Shown here in pieces: positions 1 through 11,493 of a DNA stretch of 64,000 bases (positions are counted from its first letter, which is position 1; every line of letters starts with the position of its first letter). The position numbers were made by a program, and so were the translations under genes. Origin of the DNA: Welwitschia mirabilis (Eukaryota; Gnetophyta; Gnetopsida; Welwitschiales). Under the pieces are notes generated by a model. That model was not told the origin of the DNA and did not search any database. It saw only the letters and a program-made list of their open reading frames with translations. Where the stretch lies: the NCBI GenBank assembly GCA_051453625.1, contig JBOZIK010000001.1:153297491-153361490 (forward strand), in the 5' to 3' direction.

Positions 1-175
1 TTTGCATAAGAAAACAAGTATTCAAAACATCCATAACAAGTTCCATATATATTTGTCTTATGCAATCTATCTATAAGTGTCTGAATATGATTATTTCAAT
101 ATTTTTCCTCTAATAACACTTAAATTATACACACTACAACAATGCAAATACAATCACATGTTACAAATGTAACTA

Positions 176-473
176 CAATGTAAATGTAGGTCGCGTTCAT
201 CACTGCATATTTACCAAGTAATAGAAAACCTTAAAAATCCATCCTTTTTAGTTGATATCATTCTCTTTTTTTTCNNNNNNNNNNNNNNNNNNNNNNNNNN
301 NNNNNNNNNNNNNNNNNNNNNNNNNNNNNNNNNNNNNNNNNNNNNNNNNNNNNNNNNNNNNNNNNNNNNNNNNNCAATGTAAATGTAGGTCGCGTTCATC
401 ACTGCATATTTACAAAGTAATAGAAAACCTTAAAAATCCATCATTTTTAGTTGATATCATTCTCTTTTTTTTC
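176..473. other. 100-N gap with duplicated flanks (likely assembly artefact)
   Basis: Positions 275-374 are 100 N. The 99 bases before the gap (176-274) and the 99 bases after it (375-473) are nearly identical, both starting caatgtaaatgtagg and ending in a T-run plus c. The partner LTR at 25290-25390 contains this block once. The likely explanation is two overlapping contig ends that were joined with a default gap instead of being merged. Confidence 0.8.
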
Positions 474-1254
474 AAAGAAATTTTTTATTAGCTAGAATAG
501 ATGATTATTTTTTCTAAAATCAAAATTTGTATAGAAAAAGAAAATAAAGGTAGTGATTCAACTCTTCTTTGATGGTGTCTTGGGTACCCACTCACCATGC
601 TTTCTTAGCATGCTATGTAGCCCTAAATCTTACAATAATTTAACATCAAATAATTATTTTTAGATAATGCTTTTTTAAAGTAACACTTATAAATGCTTAG
701 CCAGTGGTAAAATAAAAATCCTCCCTATAATGCAGCTTATTCTAGAATTACATTGTAAGAAGTTTAATTTCCATTACTACATTTCACTTACATTCTTATA
801 AGAAAAATAAATAGTGGGAAATTCAACTAGATTTTCAAGAGTAGCATTTCATTCTAGTGTTTCATCTCTTTAAATATTTCTTTTTTCTTTTTCGAATGAT
901 CATTAAGGCAATGAACATATGGTGGCCACATAACACATCTCATATGGGCCTCTTGCTTACTTGCAGCTTCTCCTCAAGAATATTTTCCTTTTTCCTTCTT
1001 ATTCTATAAGCCCTTTATATTTTATACAGTGAACATGTTGATATTAGAATGTTACATATGATCAACAATTCATCTATAAGCCCCCTAACATTCTTTTTCT
1101 TTAAATGACGTGTTGCTACTTTTTCTCTTATGGATTTCCCATGCATCTGTTTTTAAATTTTATTATTATATATTTAAGAAATATATTAGAATATATTTCT
1201 TAATAAATATAGTTTATCTTAGAAGGGGTAAAATATGATATCTTTACTCTTCTT

Positions 1255-1545
1255 GTATTAGCTAGGTGCTAAGTGAAGTCCCTAAAAAGGGATTATTCTA
1301 ATTCTAGAAAATCTAGTAAGAATTAAGAATAGAGAGAGCTCTTTCTTTTTCTACCTCTAAAGAATAAGTGATTCTTCTTCTTTGATCCTTCCTGTCTAAC
1401 TAGAGCGGGTAGCTTATGCATTCCACTGGGGGATGGTGGGCCTAGTAGGGAACCCAAAGGGTGGCATTTTGGATGGTGCAGTGACTGTAGCCCATACAAA
1501 GATGTAGGACCAAAAATCCCTGTATATAGGTATCAAGGCCTTCCC
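1255..1545. mobile_element. Insertion of about 290 bp in the LTR, unclassified
   Basis: The partner LTR passes directly from ttactcttcttatatta to a TATA-rich run at 26150-26240, while this copy has about 290 extra bases here. The extra segment is clearly richer in G and C than its surroundings (for example gtgggcctagtagggaaccc) and ends near ggtatcaaggcc, which resembles a retroelement primer-binding site. It could be a small solo LTR or another non-coding insertion. I could not define a target-site duplication, so the edges are approximate. Confidence 0.55.
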
Positions 1546-1600
1546 CCTCTATACATATATATGTTATACTCAAATTATTATTCTTAACGAATGAATGTTT

Positions 1601-1602
<2 letters not shown>

Positions 1603-1632
<30 letters not shown>
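1603..1632. repeat. (TA)n microsatellite
   Basis: An uninterrupted AT dinucleotide run inside the LTR of element A; the partner LTR also has TA-rich tracts at the equivalent place (26238-26300). Confidence 0.9.
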
Positions 1633-1639
<7 letters not shown>

Positions 1640-1826
1640 TCATAACATTTCCATTACAAATATATTTTTCCTAAATTTCGACACTCTATATTTAAACTAT
1701 AGAAGTTACTAAAGGAATTTCATTAAATGTAAAATATGCATCTAACAATTTGTTAAACTTCATATTTTTCTATTAAAATATCCTTCGAGAAAGGATTTAC
1801 ATCACAAAAACTTTTAAATACATCAC

Positions 1827-1830
<4 letters not shown>

Positions 1831-1869
<39 letters not shown>
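1831..1869. repeat. (TA)n microsatellite
   Basis: A pure TA run of about 39 bp. The equivalent run at 26461-26484 in the other LTR is shorter, so the array has changed length since insertion. Confidence 0.9.
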
Positions 1870-1872
<3 letters not shown>

Positions 1873-2244
1873 GGTCCAAGGTATTTCAAAGACAAAAATA
1901 ATAACTACAACATCTGAGATATAAAATATTCAGGGCAATATTATTAGTTTTTTTACTCAAAACATAGTTCTAAAATATAAACTAGAAAGTAATGATCTCC
2001 ACTTTAAAGTGTCATCCTTAGAAATTAATTTAACTTTTTAGGTATTCTAGTTTTCCCACTTACTCAACATAAGAATATGAAGTAAGAACCATGGAATCTT
2101 CATAGCTTCTAGTATTGCCTAGGCAAAGTAAAGATAAAGGTCAAATAATTCCAAATCATAAGGTAAACAAGACAAGATTTTAAGCAAAGGGTTTATGAAA
2201 ATGAAATGAGACTAACATGTTTTTAATAAATTTTAACATATTTT

Positions 2245-2457
2245 TCCTTGACTACCTCATTTGGTAATCTATGTAGTCCACTACCTCATTTGGTAATCTA
2301 TGAATTTATTAATCCCACTACCTCATTTGATGATTTGTGGGCTTCTCATACTCCATTACTTGATTCAGCTATTTATGAAGTCCACCACCTCATTTAGCAA
2401 TTTGTGGATCTATTAATTTCACTGCCTCATTTGATGATATGTGGAATTCTCATTTCT
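2245..2457. repeat. Degenerate LTR minisatellite, about 6 units
   Basis: About six head-to-tail units of 28-38 bp share the core ctacctcatttggtaatcta followed by tg(g) and a variable spacer. The same array is present in the other A-family LTRs at 26783-27029, 53413-53625 and 61566-61803 with differing unit numbers. It is a family-level component of the LTR and not a random local repeat. Confidence 0.8.
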
Positions 2458-3673
2458 AGAGAGATCAAAAGATCACAAGATATCATAAGAAGATGCAATA
2501 TTCAATGTCATAGATTTTATCGAGATATATTGCTAATGATTTTTAAAAAAAATAAATTTTTACTAAGGAATGAAGTTATACAAGAATAAATTTTGGAAAT
2601 CCAATCACATTCACATAGATTGCAAACTAGTGTAATAAACCTTGAAATTTCATAACATTATCAAGAAAGTAGTAGAAACAAGTACTTATAGACAAGGAAT
2701 ACATTTCGAAATTTTACAAATTTATTAAGAAAGTAGTATTTCATTAAGAAATAAACATCTATTTAAACCTTAAAAAGCATGTAAGAATAAAAAAAACATA
2801 CAAGAATGTAGATAAATTTATGATCATACAAGTTTTAAGAATAAAATAGAACCATATTTGAAATTTAATGTAAAATTTCTAATCTTTTAAAGACTTTAAA
2901 ACTTTAAGGATTCCAAGACTCTAATGTTTCCAAGACTTCAATTCTTCTAAAGCTTCAAGTTTCAAAGTTTTCAAGATTTAATAACAAAGAACATTTTAAA
3001 AATATACAAATAAAAAGAGAAGGAAGTCCTATATGTAATAAGAAGATGCAGGAAATATGAAGAGATACTATTTTAAAGAGGATATAAAGAGACCCTATCC
3101 TAAAAAAGAAGACGATTATGATTTCATAATTCTAAAATATTACTTTGCCTAGTTAGGAGGTGTATTTAATATTTCATCATAACAATAATTACTCATTATG
3201 CCAAATAGTTATTTTGCCAATAAATAATAATCATGAAAAGAATTCTTGCATAAGTTATAAGATTCAAGTGCTTTGACATTTTTTAACATAAGCAAAATGA
3301 AGACAAGTTAGTCACATGACAATTCAATATATATAATCTTTCTAAATTTAAAAATAATCATTAATGCTAACTCAAATAAACCATGTAGGAGGAAATGCTA
3401 AAATTTTAAATGCATGCCATTATTTTTCCATAAATAAAAGGAAAAAACTTAATAATAGTTATTTTTATTTAATTAATCTAAATGAAACAGTAATAATTTC
3501 TAAGGAATAACATCAAGATAGAATTTTCATTGCCTCTCCATATTTTTCCATTTGTAATAAATATTTTAGCATATAATACATTAATTTAGAACATATTATT
3601 TATGTATTCTTATTACAATATTAAAATAATTCTTAGGCTAAGTTTTAAAATCTTTCAAAATCTAGATGCGATA

Positions 3674-3692
3674 TTTCTCATCTCCTAAAGAA
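3674..3692 (-). other. Polypurine tract of element A
   Basis: On the minus strand the sequence directly upstream of the LTR reads aggagatgagaaa, a purine run at the position where plus-strand DNA synthesis is primed in LTR retroelements. It supports the minus orientation of element A. Confidence 0.5.
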
Positions 3693-3984
3693 GTTTCCTC
3701 TTAGAAACTTATTAAGAACTTTAATTTTTATTGCTTAGTATCTATTTCTATTTTCCAAATTTCTTCTTCTATAGATTGAGTTGATCATTAGATATTATAA
3801 ATTTATATAGCTTTTTCATGTAACATCATTTGCTTTAATCTAAAACCTTAATTAGTTGAGAATTTATTGAACAATATAGAAGAATGTATACTTTTTAATT
3901 AGGAATTATTTTTATCTCATTAGCTAAAAATTTCCTTAATAAAAATATGTGAAAAACATTCTAAAGAGTTGACAAATGTGGTGG

Positions 3985-4638
3985 TAAGTCTATCTCAAAA
4001 GCTACTAGTCTAATTCTTTTCATAATATGGTAAGGCCCTATAAATCTCAAGGCTAATTTTTCCTTTTTACCAAACCTTAAAACTTCTTTGAAAGGTGATC
4101 ATTTAAGATAAAAATAATCTCCTTCTTGGAACTCTATATGTCTTCTTTGATGATTTGCATACTTTGCTTATCTATCCTTCATTATCTTTAATTTTTTTCT
4201 AGTCATTCTTACTTTTTCTTTTAAATCTTGAACAATTTTTTATCTATTGCATCAAACCATGTTACTTGTGTTTTACATTTCCTTCCATGTAATGCTTTAA
4301 AAGGTTCACACATATTAACTCTTACTAGCTATTATTATAAGTGAAGTTGACTAATATTAAATGATCCATCCAAGATCCTCCAAAATCCAAAATTACTAAT
4401 CTTAATAATTCTTCTAAACTTTAATTTATTCTTTCTATTTAACCATTTCTTTGAGAGTGAAAAGCTGTACTTAAGTTTAAGTTAGTTCCCAAGTATTTAT
4501 GAAATGATATCTAAGATCTATAAGTGAACTTATTGTATCTATTTGAAATAATTTTTTTAGTTACTCCATGAAATTTGACTATATTCTTACATACTCATTT
4601 ATAATCTTTTTAGCCTGATATGTTGTTTTACTAATGTC
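3985..4638 (-). pseudogene. Ty3/gypsy integrase C-terminal part (element A)
   Basis: Minus-strand translation, across stops and frameshifts, gives the second half of a gypsy integrase. It starts at a TTYQ stretch that normally follows the TKSAHF-type core motif, continues through the LHGV-like and LGTNLNLSTAFH region, and ends with the GPY/F module (LALRFIGPYHIMKRI at about 4005-4050). The family motif YANHQRRHIEFQEGDY is also visible. The first half of the same domain is at 13615-13956; the two abut at the residue where a 9-kb insertion separates them. Dead: several stops, no continuous frame. Confidence 0.8.
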
Positions 4639-5334
4639 ATAACCTAGTCTTGAGTTGGACCTAAGAAGCATTAAAAACATGAAAATTTCTTTTTTTAATA
4701 ATTAACTTACACCATATAATTAATCATTATAGTGGATTAATTAATTTGCAATTGAGAGACTTACCTCTTAGTTACCCATAGGATACACCTCAGGAAAATT
4801 ATATGAGGATAGATTACTTGATTAACTTTACATCTAATTTTATGATTATTTAATAATCTCATTTAGGAACATATCAAAGAAGTATGTGAGTTGTACTCGA
4901 GTGGTTAGTTACATCAATAGCTAAACAATCATGTCTACGTATCCTCATCCATAGTTCTATATATACCCTTGATTAGATCTAATGTAATGATTATGAATTT
5001 ATAGAATGCTTCTAAAGGTTTTTGAGATTATTTGTTAGGAATTGAGTGGGCTTTTTTAACTATGACATTTCTTGATAAGAATTTAATTAAGAAGAAACAT
5101 AGATAATGCAAACATAATCTCAAGTGTAACCACATTCATTAAAGAATCAGACTAGTGTTAACATATTATATTAGATTCTATTTTTTACATGGTCAAAAAG
5201 TAAGAAAATTCTCTCATAAAGAGGAGATTAAAATTAAAATAACTTTTGTAAAATAATTTTTATAAGTAATAGCAAATGAAAGGCTTTTATCGATACAAAA
5301 AGAACCACAAGCTATAAAATATGGTCCTGGTAAT

Positions 5335-5458
5335 CATTCATGTAAGAGAAGAGCATGGAATTATAATTAAATGAAAAATCTCATAAAATAGCTTACCATT
5401 CATGTAAGAGAAGAGCATGAAGTTACAATTAAATACAAAATCTCATAAAATAACTCAC
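5335..5458. repeat. Tandem duplication, 2 x 62 bp
   Basis: Two adjacent copies of a 62-bp unit beginning cattcatgtaagagaagagc, at 5335-5396 and 5397-5458, differ at only a few positions. The surrounding sequence is non-coding as far as I can see. Confidence 0.9.
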
Positions 5459-6362
5459 TAGTCATTAACAGAGCTTGTCACTCTCTGTTCAGCAATTTAT
5501 CTGAAGAATAATTAGTAGTATGTCAAAAATACTAAGCATGTACTTGCTTAAAATGGTAGTTTTCAAAGAATATATTGAAAAAGAACCTTAAAACACAAAT
5601 CCCTTACCTTGAATGCCTAAATTTCTGGTTGAGGAAAGAGATATGCTAGCTCTATTTTAAACTACAAATTGAAAAACTGCTTTCTTGTGACTGATTTAAT
5701 AATTTAAGAAATTAAATTATTGAGGAGTTAAAAAGAATAATCTTGATGAAAATAATGTAGAGAGAAAATTAAAGTACTAGAACTTTACCTACCAAATAAT
5801 ACTTAAATTCACTAAACATAGCATTTGAGAAAGCGAATTTGGTAATGCTCTAAGGACTATTACAGTTTTGAAAAAGATGCAAAGTGAATGTGAATCCTTT
5901 TAAGGCTTAGAAATGACTCCAACTTATTCAAAAGTTCTGAAATAATAGATAAATCCACTCCTAGTTTTTGTATAATTCTCATATGTTGATCCTTTATTAA
6001 ATTTAACTCATTTACATTTGGAACATTAAACACACCAAATGAAGCTCTTTCCTATTCAAATTTGAAACATACAAAAAGGCGAAGGCTTGATTTTGCAGAT
6101 CACAGATGCTAACACAATCTAAAACCTCTTTACCTCCCTACCTTTACTTCTAGTTTGACTACACACTTTAATGATAAATCCCTATAAAATGCTAGAGGAT
6201 CATAAGACATGCCCTGCATCAATGAAATGCAAAATAAAAACTCTAATCTACCAACTCCAAATAATGCTGATTCTAGAGTAGGTATTAAAACCTTTAATCT
6301 CTGATGTTTTAAAGCCAAGGAGACTCAAAATTCATAAAATGAAAAAAATAAAACTACTCCTC

Positions 6363-6695
6363 TATTACAACCCTAGCCATAATAATGCAAATAAACATAG
6401 GAGTTAAAAATAAAGTGATCACTTTAAGGGGGTCAAGTCTCCAATAATCACTTCAAGGGTGATTAGCCTTCAAACACATAAAGCAACTTTTATTATATGA
6501 TCCCAAATCATTATAATACCCACTTGTTTATAGAACACAAATCCTCTATAATAAAATACCTAATGAATGTGGGATTTAATGAAATAACATTAAATAATAA
6601 ATTATGGGGCCACTTAATAAATTAGGAAGCCAATAGCAAAAATTATACTAATACTATGATAATAAACTATAGGAATAAATTAGAAGGTTATAACA
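6363..6695 (-). repeat. 3' LTR of element B
   Basis: Matches 11160-11493 along its whole length. The first dinucleotide is decayed (ta instead of tg); it ends ataaca. Preceded by target duplication tcctc. Confidence 0.92.
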
Positions 6696-6709
6696 TTCCA
6701 TCCCCCTTG
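6696..6709 (-). other. Polypurine tract of element B
   Basis: On the minus strand the bases just before the 3' LTR read caagggggatggaa, a classic polypurine tract. The last pol residues (LKDKVIFKGDGM) overlap it, as is common in plant gypsy elements. Confidence 0.85.
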
Positions 6710-6711
6710 AA

Positions 6712-9700
6712 AATAACCTTGTCCTTAAGGTTGAAAATCTGGAAATCTTTCCTTTAGTTTATAAAGGTATTCCCATGTTGCTTCTTTAGGAAAGCAATTC
6801 AACCATTGTACTATCACCATTGTTACTACTTGATTATGTTTCTTCATCATATTTTTGTCCAAGATGCCAATAAGGTGCATTTGAAGCTGACCTCTTTAAA
6901 GAACTTAGGCAAATAAATAGAAACTATTATGCTACAATCAATCTTTTTCTTTAAATTAGATATGTGGAAGACAGGATGAACCCTTGATCTAGCAGGCAAA
7001 TCATTTCTATAAGCAACTAACCCAATCTTTTAGAGAATCTTATAAGGACCATAAAAATGAGGGGAGAGATTCATATTACTATGAACAACTATTGTAGCTT
7101 ATCGATATGGTTGTAACTACAAATAAACCATATCTCCAACTTCAAAAGATCATTTTATCCTATGATTATCTACTTGAAACTTCATNNNNNNNNNNNNNNN
7201 NNNNNNNNNNNNNNNNNNNNNNNNNNNNNNNNNNNNNNNNNNNNNNNNNNNNNNNNNNNNNNNNNNNNNNNNNNNNNNNNNNNNNCCTATGATTATCTAC
7301 TTGAAACTTCATTCTAGCTTGAGTAGCTTCTAAGTTTTCATTGAGCAAATGAAGCACTTGGTCTCGATTCCTTAGTTCCATGTCAACTTGATCAACATTA
7401 GTAGAGCCTGAAATGTAAGATAGCACTATAGATGGTGATTAGAGATAGACAACTTCATAAGGAGTCATTCTTGTTAAGCAATAAAAGGTGGGGCCATTTA
7501 GTTCATGTCTTAGGTTTTTGACTAGTGAAGCATTAAAGATACGTCTCAAGACAATGTTTAACAACCTCAGTCTGATCATTAGTTTGAAGATGATAAGATG
7601 AACTCACACATAGATTAATCCCTTATAAATGGAATAATTCCTGTCAAAAGCTGCTAGTAAACACCCTATTTATATCGCTGATAATGGAGTGAGGCATAAC
7701 ATGTAACTTAAATACATGCTCCATAAATAGTTGGACAATTAAAGAAATACTAAAGGGATGACCAACAGGAATGAAATGGGCATACATAGAAAGCCGGTCA
7801 ATTACTACCATTATAACATTCTTCCCATTGGAAGGTAGTAATCCCTTAATGAATTCAGTGGAAATATTAGTCCATACTCCTTATAGAATGGGTAGAGGCT
7901 GGAGGAGGCTGGGAGGGGAAATAGACTCATTATTGTTTCTTTGACAAACATTGTAAGATACTACATGCTACATAATATCTTTCTTAATACCTTTTCAGTA
8001 AAAAGTTTGGGATATTCTTTTGTAAGTTTTTAAAAAATGTGAGCGTCCTCCTTCAAGATAATTATGCAATAATTATAAAACATTCTTGTACCCTTGGAAT
8101 CTTGAGCCTAATACCACTCTATTATTTTAATGCAAAATACCATAATTGTAAGTGTAATAAGATAAGCTATTAGGTTGATCTTGGAGTTGCTGAATGATAG
8201 CTTGTAGAACTTCATCACTTATAGTTTTTTCTTGAATGTAATACATCCAAATGAGCATTGGATAAGAAATAGCTAATAGCTCTCTTTCCATTTGCCTAAA
8301 NNNNNNNNNNTAACCCCTTTTTATACTTAATTTTATAATTGTAATCCATAAGCTTTGTGATCCATTTTTGTTGTACCTATATGGATAACCTCTACTCCTG
8401 TATATACTTAAGACTTTTGGTTAGTGTAGATGATAAAGTGCTATCTAATCAAATAGTAATACCACTTACATATAGTGTGCAAAATTGCCATCATCTTCTT
8501 TTTATAGGTGGAAAGTCCTCATTGTTTTTTATATAACATTTTCTTGTGAAGGCTAGAGGTCTTCCTTCCTACATAATAACCACTACAACACCTATACTAG
8601 AAGCATCAAACTCAATCTCAAAGGGTTTACAAAAATTGAATAAGGCCAAAACTAGAGTAGATGTTATCATTTACTTCAAGAGATTAAAGGCTACCTCAGA
8701 TTCTTCACTCCACACAATGAATCCTTTTTGAGTAAAGTAGTCAAGGATGAATAAATCTTGCCATAGTTCTTGATAAATTTCTTGTAATATCCTATTAATC
8801 CCAAGAACCCTCTTAGAGTAAGGATCTTAGAAATGGACCATTCTAACATACATGACACCTTCTATGAATTTGTGGTAATACCTTTTTGAGGTATGATATG
8901 CCCTAGATACTTAATTTGAACTTGTCTAAAAGAATACTTTGACTGTTTGAGAAATAATTTATGATCATGAAAAGTTTCAAATATTACCTCTAGATGAACA
9001 AGATGATCTTCCCATAATGAGCTCTAGATTAGAATGTCATCAAATAATACCAAAACAAACCACAGCAAGTAAGGTCAAAACATGTTATTCATAAGGCTTT
9101 GAAAAGTAGATGGGACATTAGTTAATCTAAAAGGTGTAACTAATAACTCATAGTATTATTCATATATGCAAAAAGCTATGTTTGGAATGTCTTATTCATA
9201 AACCTAAACTTGATGATAACCTAATCTGAGATCTAGCTTGGAGAAATAAGTAGCTTCATGTAACTCATCTAATAGATCATCGATTATGGGAATGGGAAAT
9301 TTATCCTTCATAGTAATGTTATTTAGTGCTCTATATTTAATGCACATTCACCACGACCCATCTCTCTTATGTACCAGTAATATCATAAAGGAGTAGAAAC
9401 TATTACTTGATTGAATAATATCACTCTCCAACATCTCCTTGGACTAGCACTTAATCTCCATTTTTAAAATATGGAAATGTTGATATGATCGAATATTTGA
9501 AGGATGGCTATCAAGAAGCAAGGAAATGTGATGGTTATGGGAATGCTTAGGTGGAAGTCTGATGGAAGTGGTAAAGACATTGTCAAAGCACTGGAGCAAT
9601 TGTTGTAGATCTGCTGGCAATTCCTCTATTGCCTCACTTCCTTTTAAGGAGTCTAGAGTCATGTACATTGTAGTGTCTTTTTTGGCCACTATTTTTTTCA

Positions 9701-9720
9701 ATGGCATGACTACTAACAAT
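6712..9720 (-). pseudogene. Pol of element B: RT, RNase H, integrase
   Basis: Broken minus-strand frames give, in order: the linker PPKHSHNHHISLL and RT up to the catalytic region VLVLFDDIL (about 9010-9045, both Asp kept), RNase H starting near FDASSIGV, and integrase. The integrase ends in DMELRNRDQVLHLL, the MKFQVDNHR stretch, the FYGPYKIL module and an [10 protein letters not shown] end, followed by a tail QIFNLKDKVIFKGDGM. A 100-N gap with duplicated 27-bp flanks (7159-7312) and a 10-N gap (8301-8310) interrupt it. The family reading is firm; the exact gypsy lineage is not assigned. Confidence 0.88.
7159..7312. other. 100-N gap with duplicated 27-bp flanks
   Basis: N at 7186-7285. The 27 bases ending at 7185 (cctatgattatctacttgaa and onward) recur exactly at 7286-7312. 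In the translated integrase the repeated residues belong only once, which argues that the gap is false and the contigs overlap. Confidence 0.85.
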
Positions 9721-9759
9721 CTCTACAAGAGGATCTCTTGATTCATTCAAAATGTATTA

Positions 9760-11060
9760 CTACCTTAGAACTTCATATACAATTTAGAGAAAGCCCATAA
9801 AATAGAGCCTAAAGTATGAAGCCAAGAAGCCTCAATAACTACATCACATCCATGGAGAGGAAGTATATATAAATCTAAAGTAAAATTAAAGCCTTAGATA
9901 ATAAGAACGATATTATTAAATGTACCTTAAATTCATAAACACTCATCATTAGCCACCATGACCTTAAGAGGATTGTCATTGATTCATCAAAAGTTGAGTT
10001 GTTTTACCAAGTTTAGACGGATAAAGTTATGGATGCTACTAGAATTGATAAGAATAGAAACATGTTACTTCTTAATTTCTACCTTGATCCTCATTATCTG
10101 GAGGAATAAAGAACCAGTCATGGAATGTATAGAGATCTCTAATTGTAGTTATTCTTGGGTACTTCTATTACATCTAACTCTGCTTCTAATTCATGTTCGA
10201 GCTAATCTCCTTTAATAAGGAATAGTTATTTTGCTTTGCAATGATAGTCAGGATCAAACTTTACATCACAATTATAACAAAGCCCCTTATCTTTTCTATC
10301 CTTAGCCTCTACTAGTTTAGATGTTTGATTAGTATAGGAGCAAGGGCACTATGAAAGACATGAGTAGTTATGGCATGATTCATATTATTTTGTTTGTATA
10401 AGAAAAGTAACTGCTCTTCCTTAAGCCTTGCTAATCTAATGGCTTGAGTCATAGTCTTGAGATGAAACATGTGGACTTCATGTTTTAACTCATCTTTTAG
10501 CCAACTTATGAAAATCTCATAGAAAAATCTTTAGTTAATCCTGATGTTTGATTAGCTAGTTTTTGTAAGCGAGATTAATAGTTATGAATAGTGGAGGTGT
10601 GTCATAATTTGGTAAGTTATCTAGTTTAGTCCTCACACATGTTTGGACTAAAGTGCATGCATAATACTTCTACAAATTCCTTATAAGAGATAACATCTTG
10701 ATATTTTTCTAGCCATTAATACCATTGAAGTGCCTTCTTCTCAAGATGAAAGGAAGCTAAAGGGACCTTTTGTGATTTTAAAGTAAGATTAAACCTAAAA
10801 AATTATTCAACTCAATAGATCTAGCCATCAGGATCTTCTCCATTAAAATGTAGAAATTCTAAGTGCATGATATGAGGTTGGATGGTATTCTTATTTTTTG
10901 TATTATATCTAGGTCCTATTTGGTGGTTATAAGCAACATGTTTATCACCCATGGTAGATGATTCTCTAGACTGGAATGTCAAATGACCCATCTTAAAACT
11001 CAATCTAGTAATGATTGATTTCAAGTCCTTAATGATAGTAGTGGTGTATGACCTCATCTC
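9760..11060 (-). pseudogene. Gag and protease of element B
   Basis: The minus-strand gag relic carries the plant gypsy gag signature HLEFLHFNGEDPDG (about 10817-10870), then a VPLASFHLEKKALQWYQWL-like segment, and a zinc knuckle GLCYNCDVKFDPDYHC at 10236-10288. The protease follows at about 9960-10100. Its active-site motif, normally DSGSTHNF, reads INSSSIHNF, so the catalytic Asp is replaced by Asn. A GCDVVIEASWLHTLG stretch further on corresponds to the protease C-terminal end. Several stops interrupt both domains. Confidence 0.85.
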
Positions 11061-11144
11061 TTAAATTTATTACTCATGTCCTTTTAATATAGCCTTTACC
11101 TCATCATTCATCTTTTCCTTCTGTGTCCGCATCAATAAAGCTAT

Positions 11145-11157
11145 GACTCTGATACCA
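11145..11157 (-). other. Primer-binding site of element B
   Basis: On the minus strand, two bases after the 5' LTR, the sequence reads tggtatcagagtc, matching the initiator-Met tRNA primer site used by many plant LTR retrotransposons (tggtatcagagc). Confidence 0.88.
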
Positions 11158-11159
11158 AA

Positions 11160-11493
11160 TGTTACAACCCTAATCATAATAATGCAAACAAAACATAGGA
11201 GTTGAAAATAAAGTAATCACTTTAAGGAGGTCAATCCTCCAATAATTACTTCAAGGGTGATTAGACTCCAAACACATAATGCAACTATTATTCGATGATA
11301 CCAAAGCATTATAATACCCATTTATTTATAAGACATAGGTCCTCTACAATAAAATACCTAATCAATGTGGGATTTAAGGAAATAATATAAAATAATAAAT
11401 TATGAGGCCACTTAATAAATCATGGGGTCAGTAGCAGAAATTATACTAATACTATGATAATAAACTATAGGAATCAATTATGGGATTATAACA
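11160..11493 (-). repeat. 5' LTR of element B
   Basis: Starts tgttacaaccc and ends ataaca; 334 bp; partner at 6363-6695. Followed by target duplication tcctc (11494-11498). Confidence 0.93.

Larger units (their letters stand above)
1..3673 (-). mobile_element. 3' LTR of gypsy element A (truncated by window start)
   Basis: This stretch aligns by eye, almost end to end, with 25117-28235 in direct orientation. Both copies share the opening block, the TA tracts and the minisatellite, so the two are the LTRs of one retrotransposon. The copy ends at 3673 in a decayed version of the terminus seen at 28225-28235 (gtgatgtgaca). The first 300 or so bases of the LTR lie outside the window. A purine-rich tract on the minus strand follows at once, which makes this the 3' LTR of a minus-strand element. 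The copy carries a roughly 290-bp insertion (1255-1545) and a gap with duplicated flanks (176-473) that its partner lacks. Confidence 0.8.
6363..11493 (-). mobile_element. Complete but decayed Ty3/gypsy element B
   Basis: A full-length minus-strand element: 333-334-bp LTRs at both ends, primer-binding site, gag, protease, RT, RNase H, integrase and polypurine tract in gypsy order. It is flanked by a perfect 5-bp target duplication, tcctc at 6358-6362 and 11494-11498. Length is 5.13 kb, typical of short gypsy/chromovirus-like elements. The coding part has many stops, so the element cannot encode its own proteins. It sits inside the unclassified insertion that interrupts element A, and is therefore the youngest layer of that nest. 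Confidence 0.93.
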
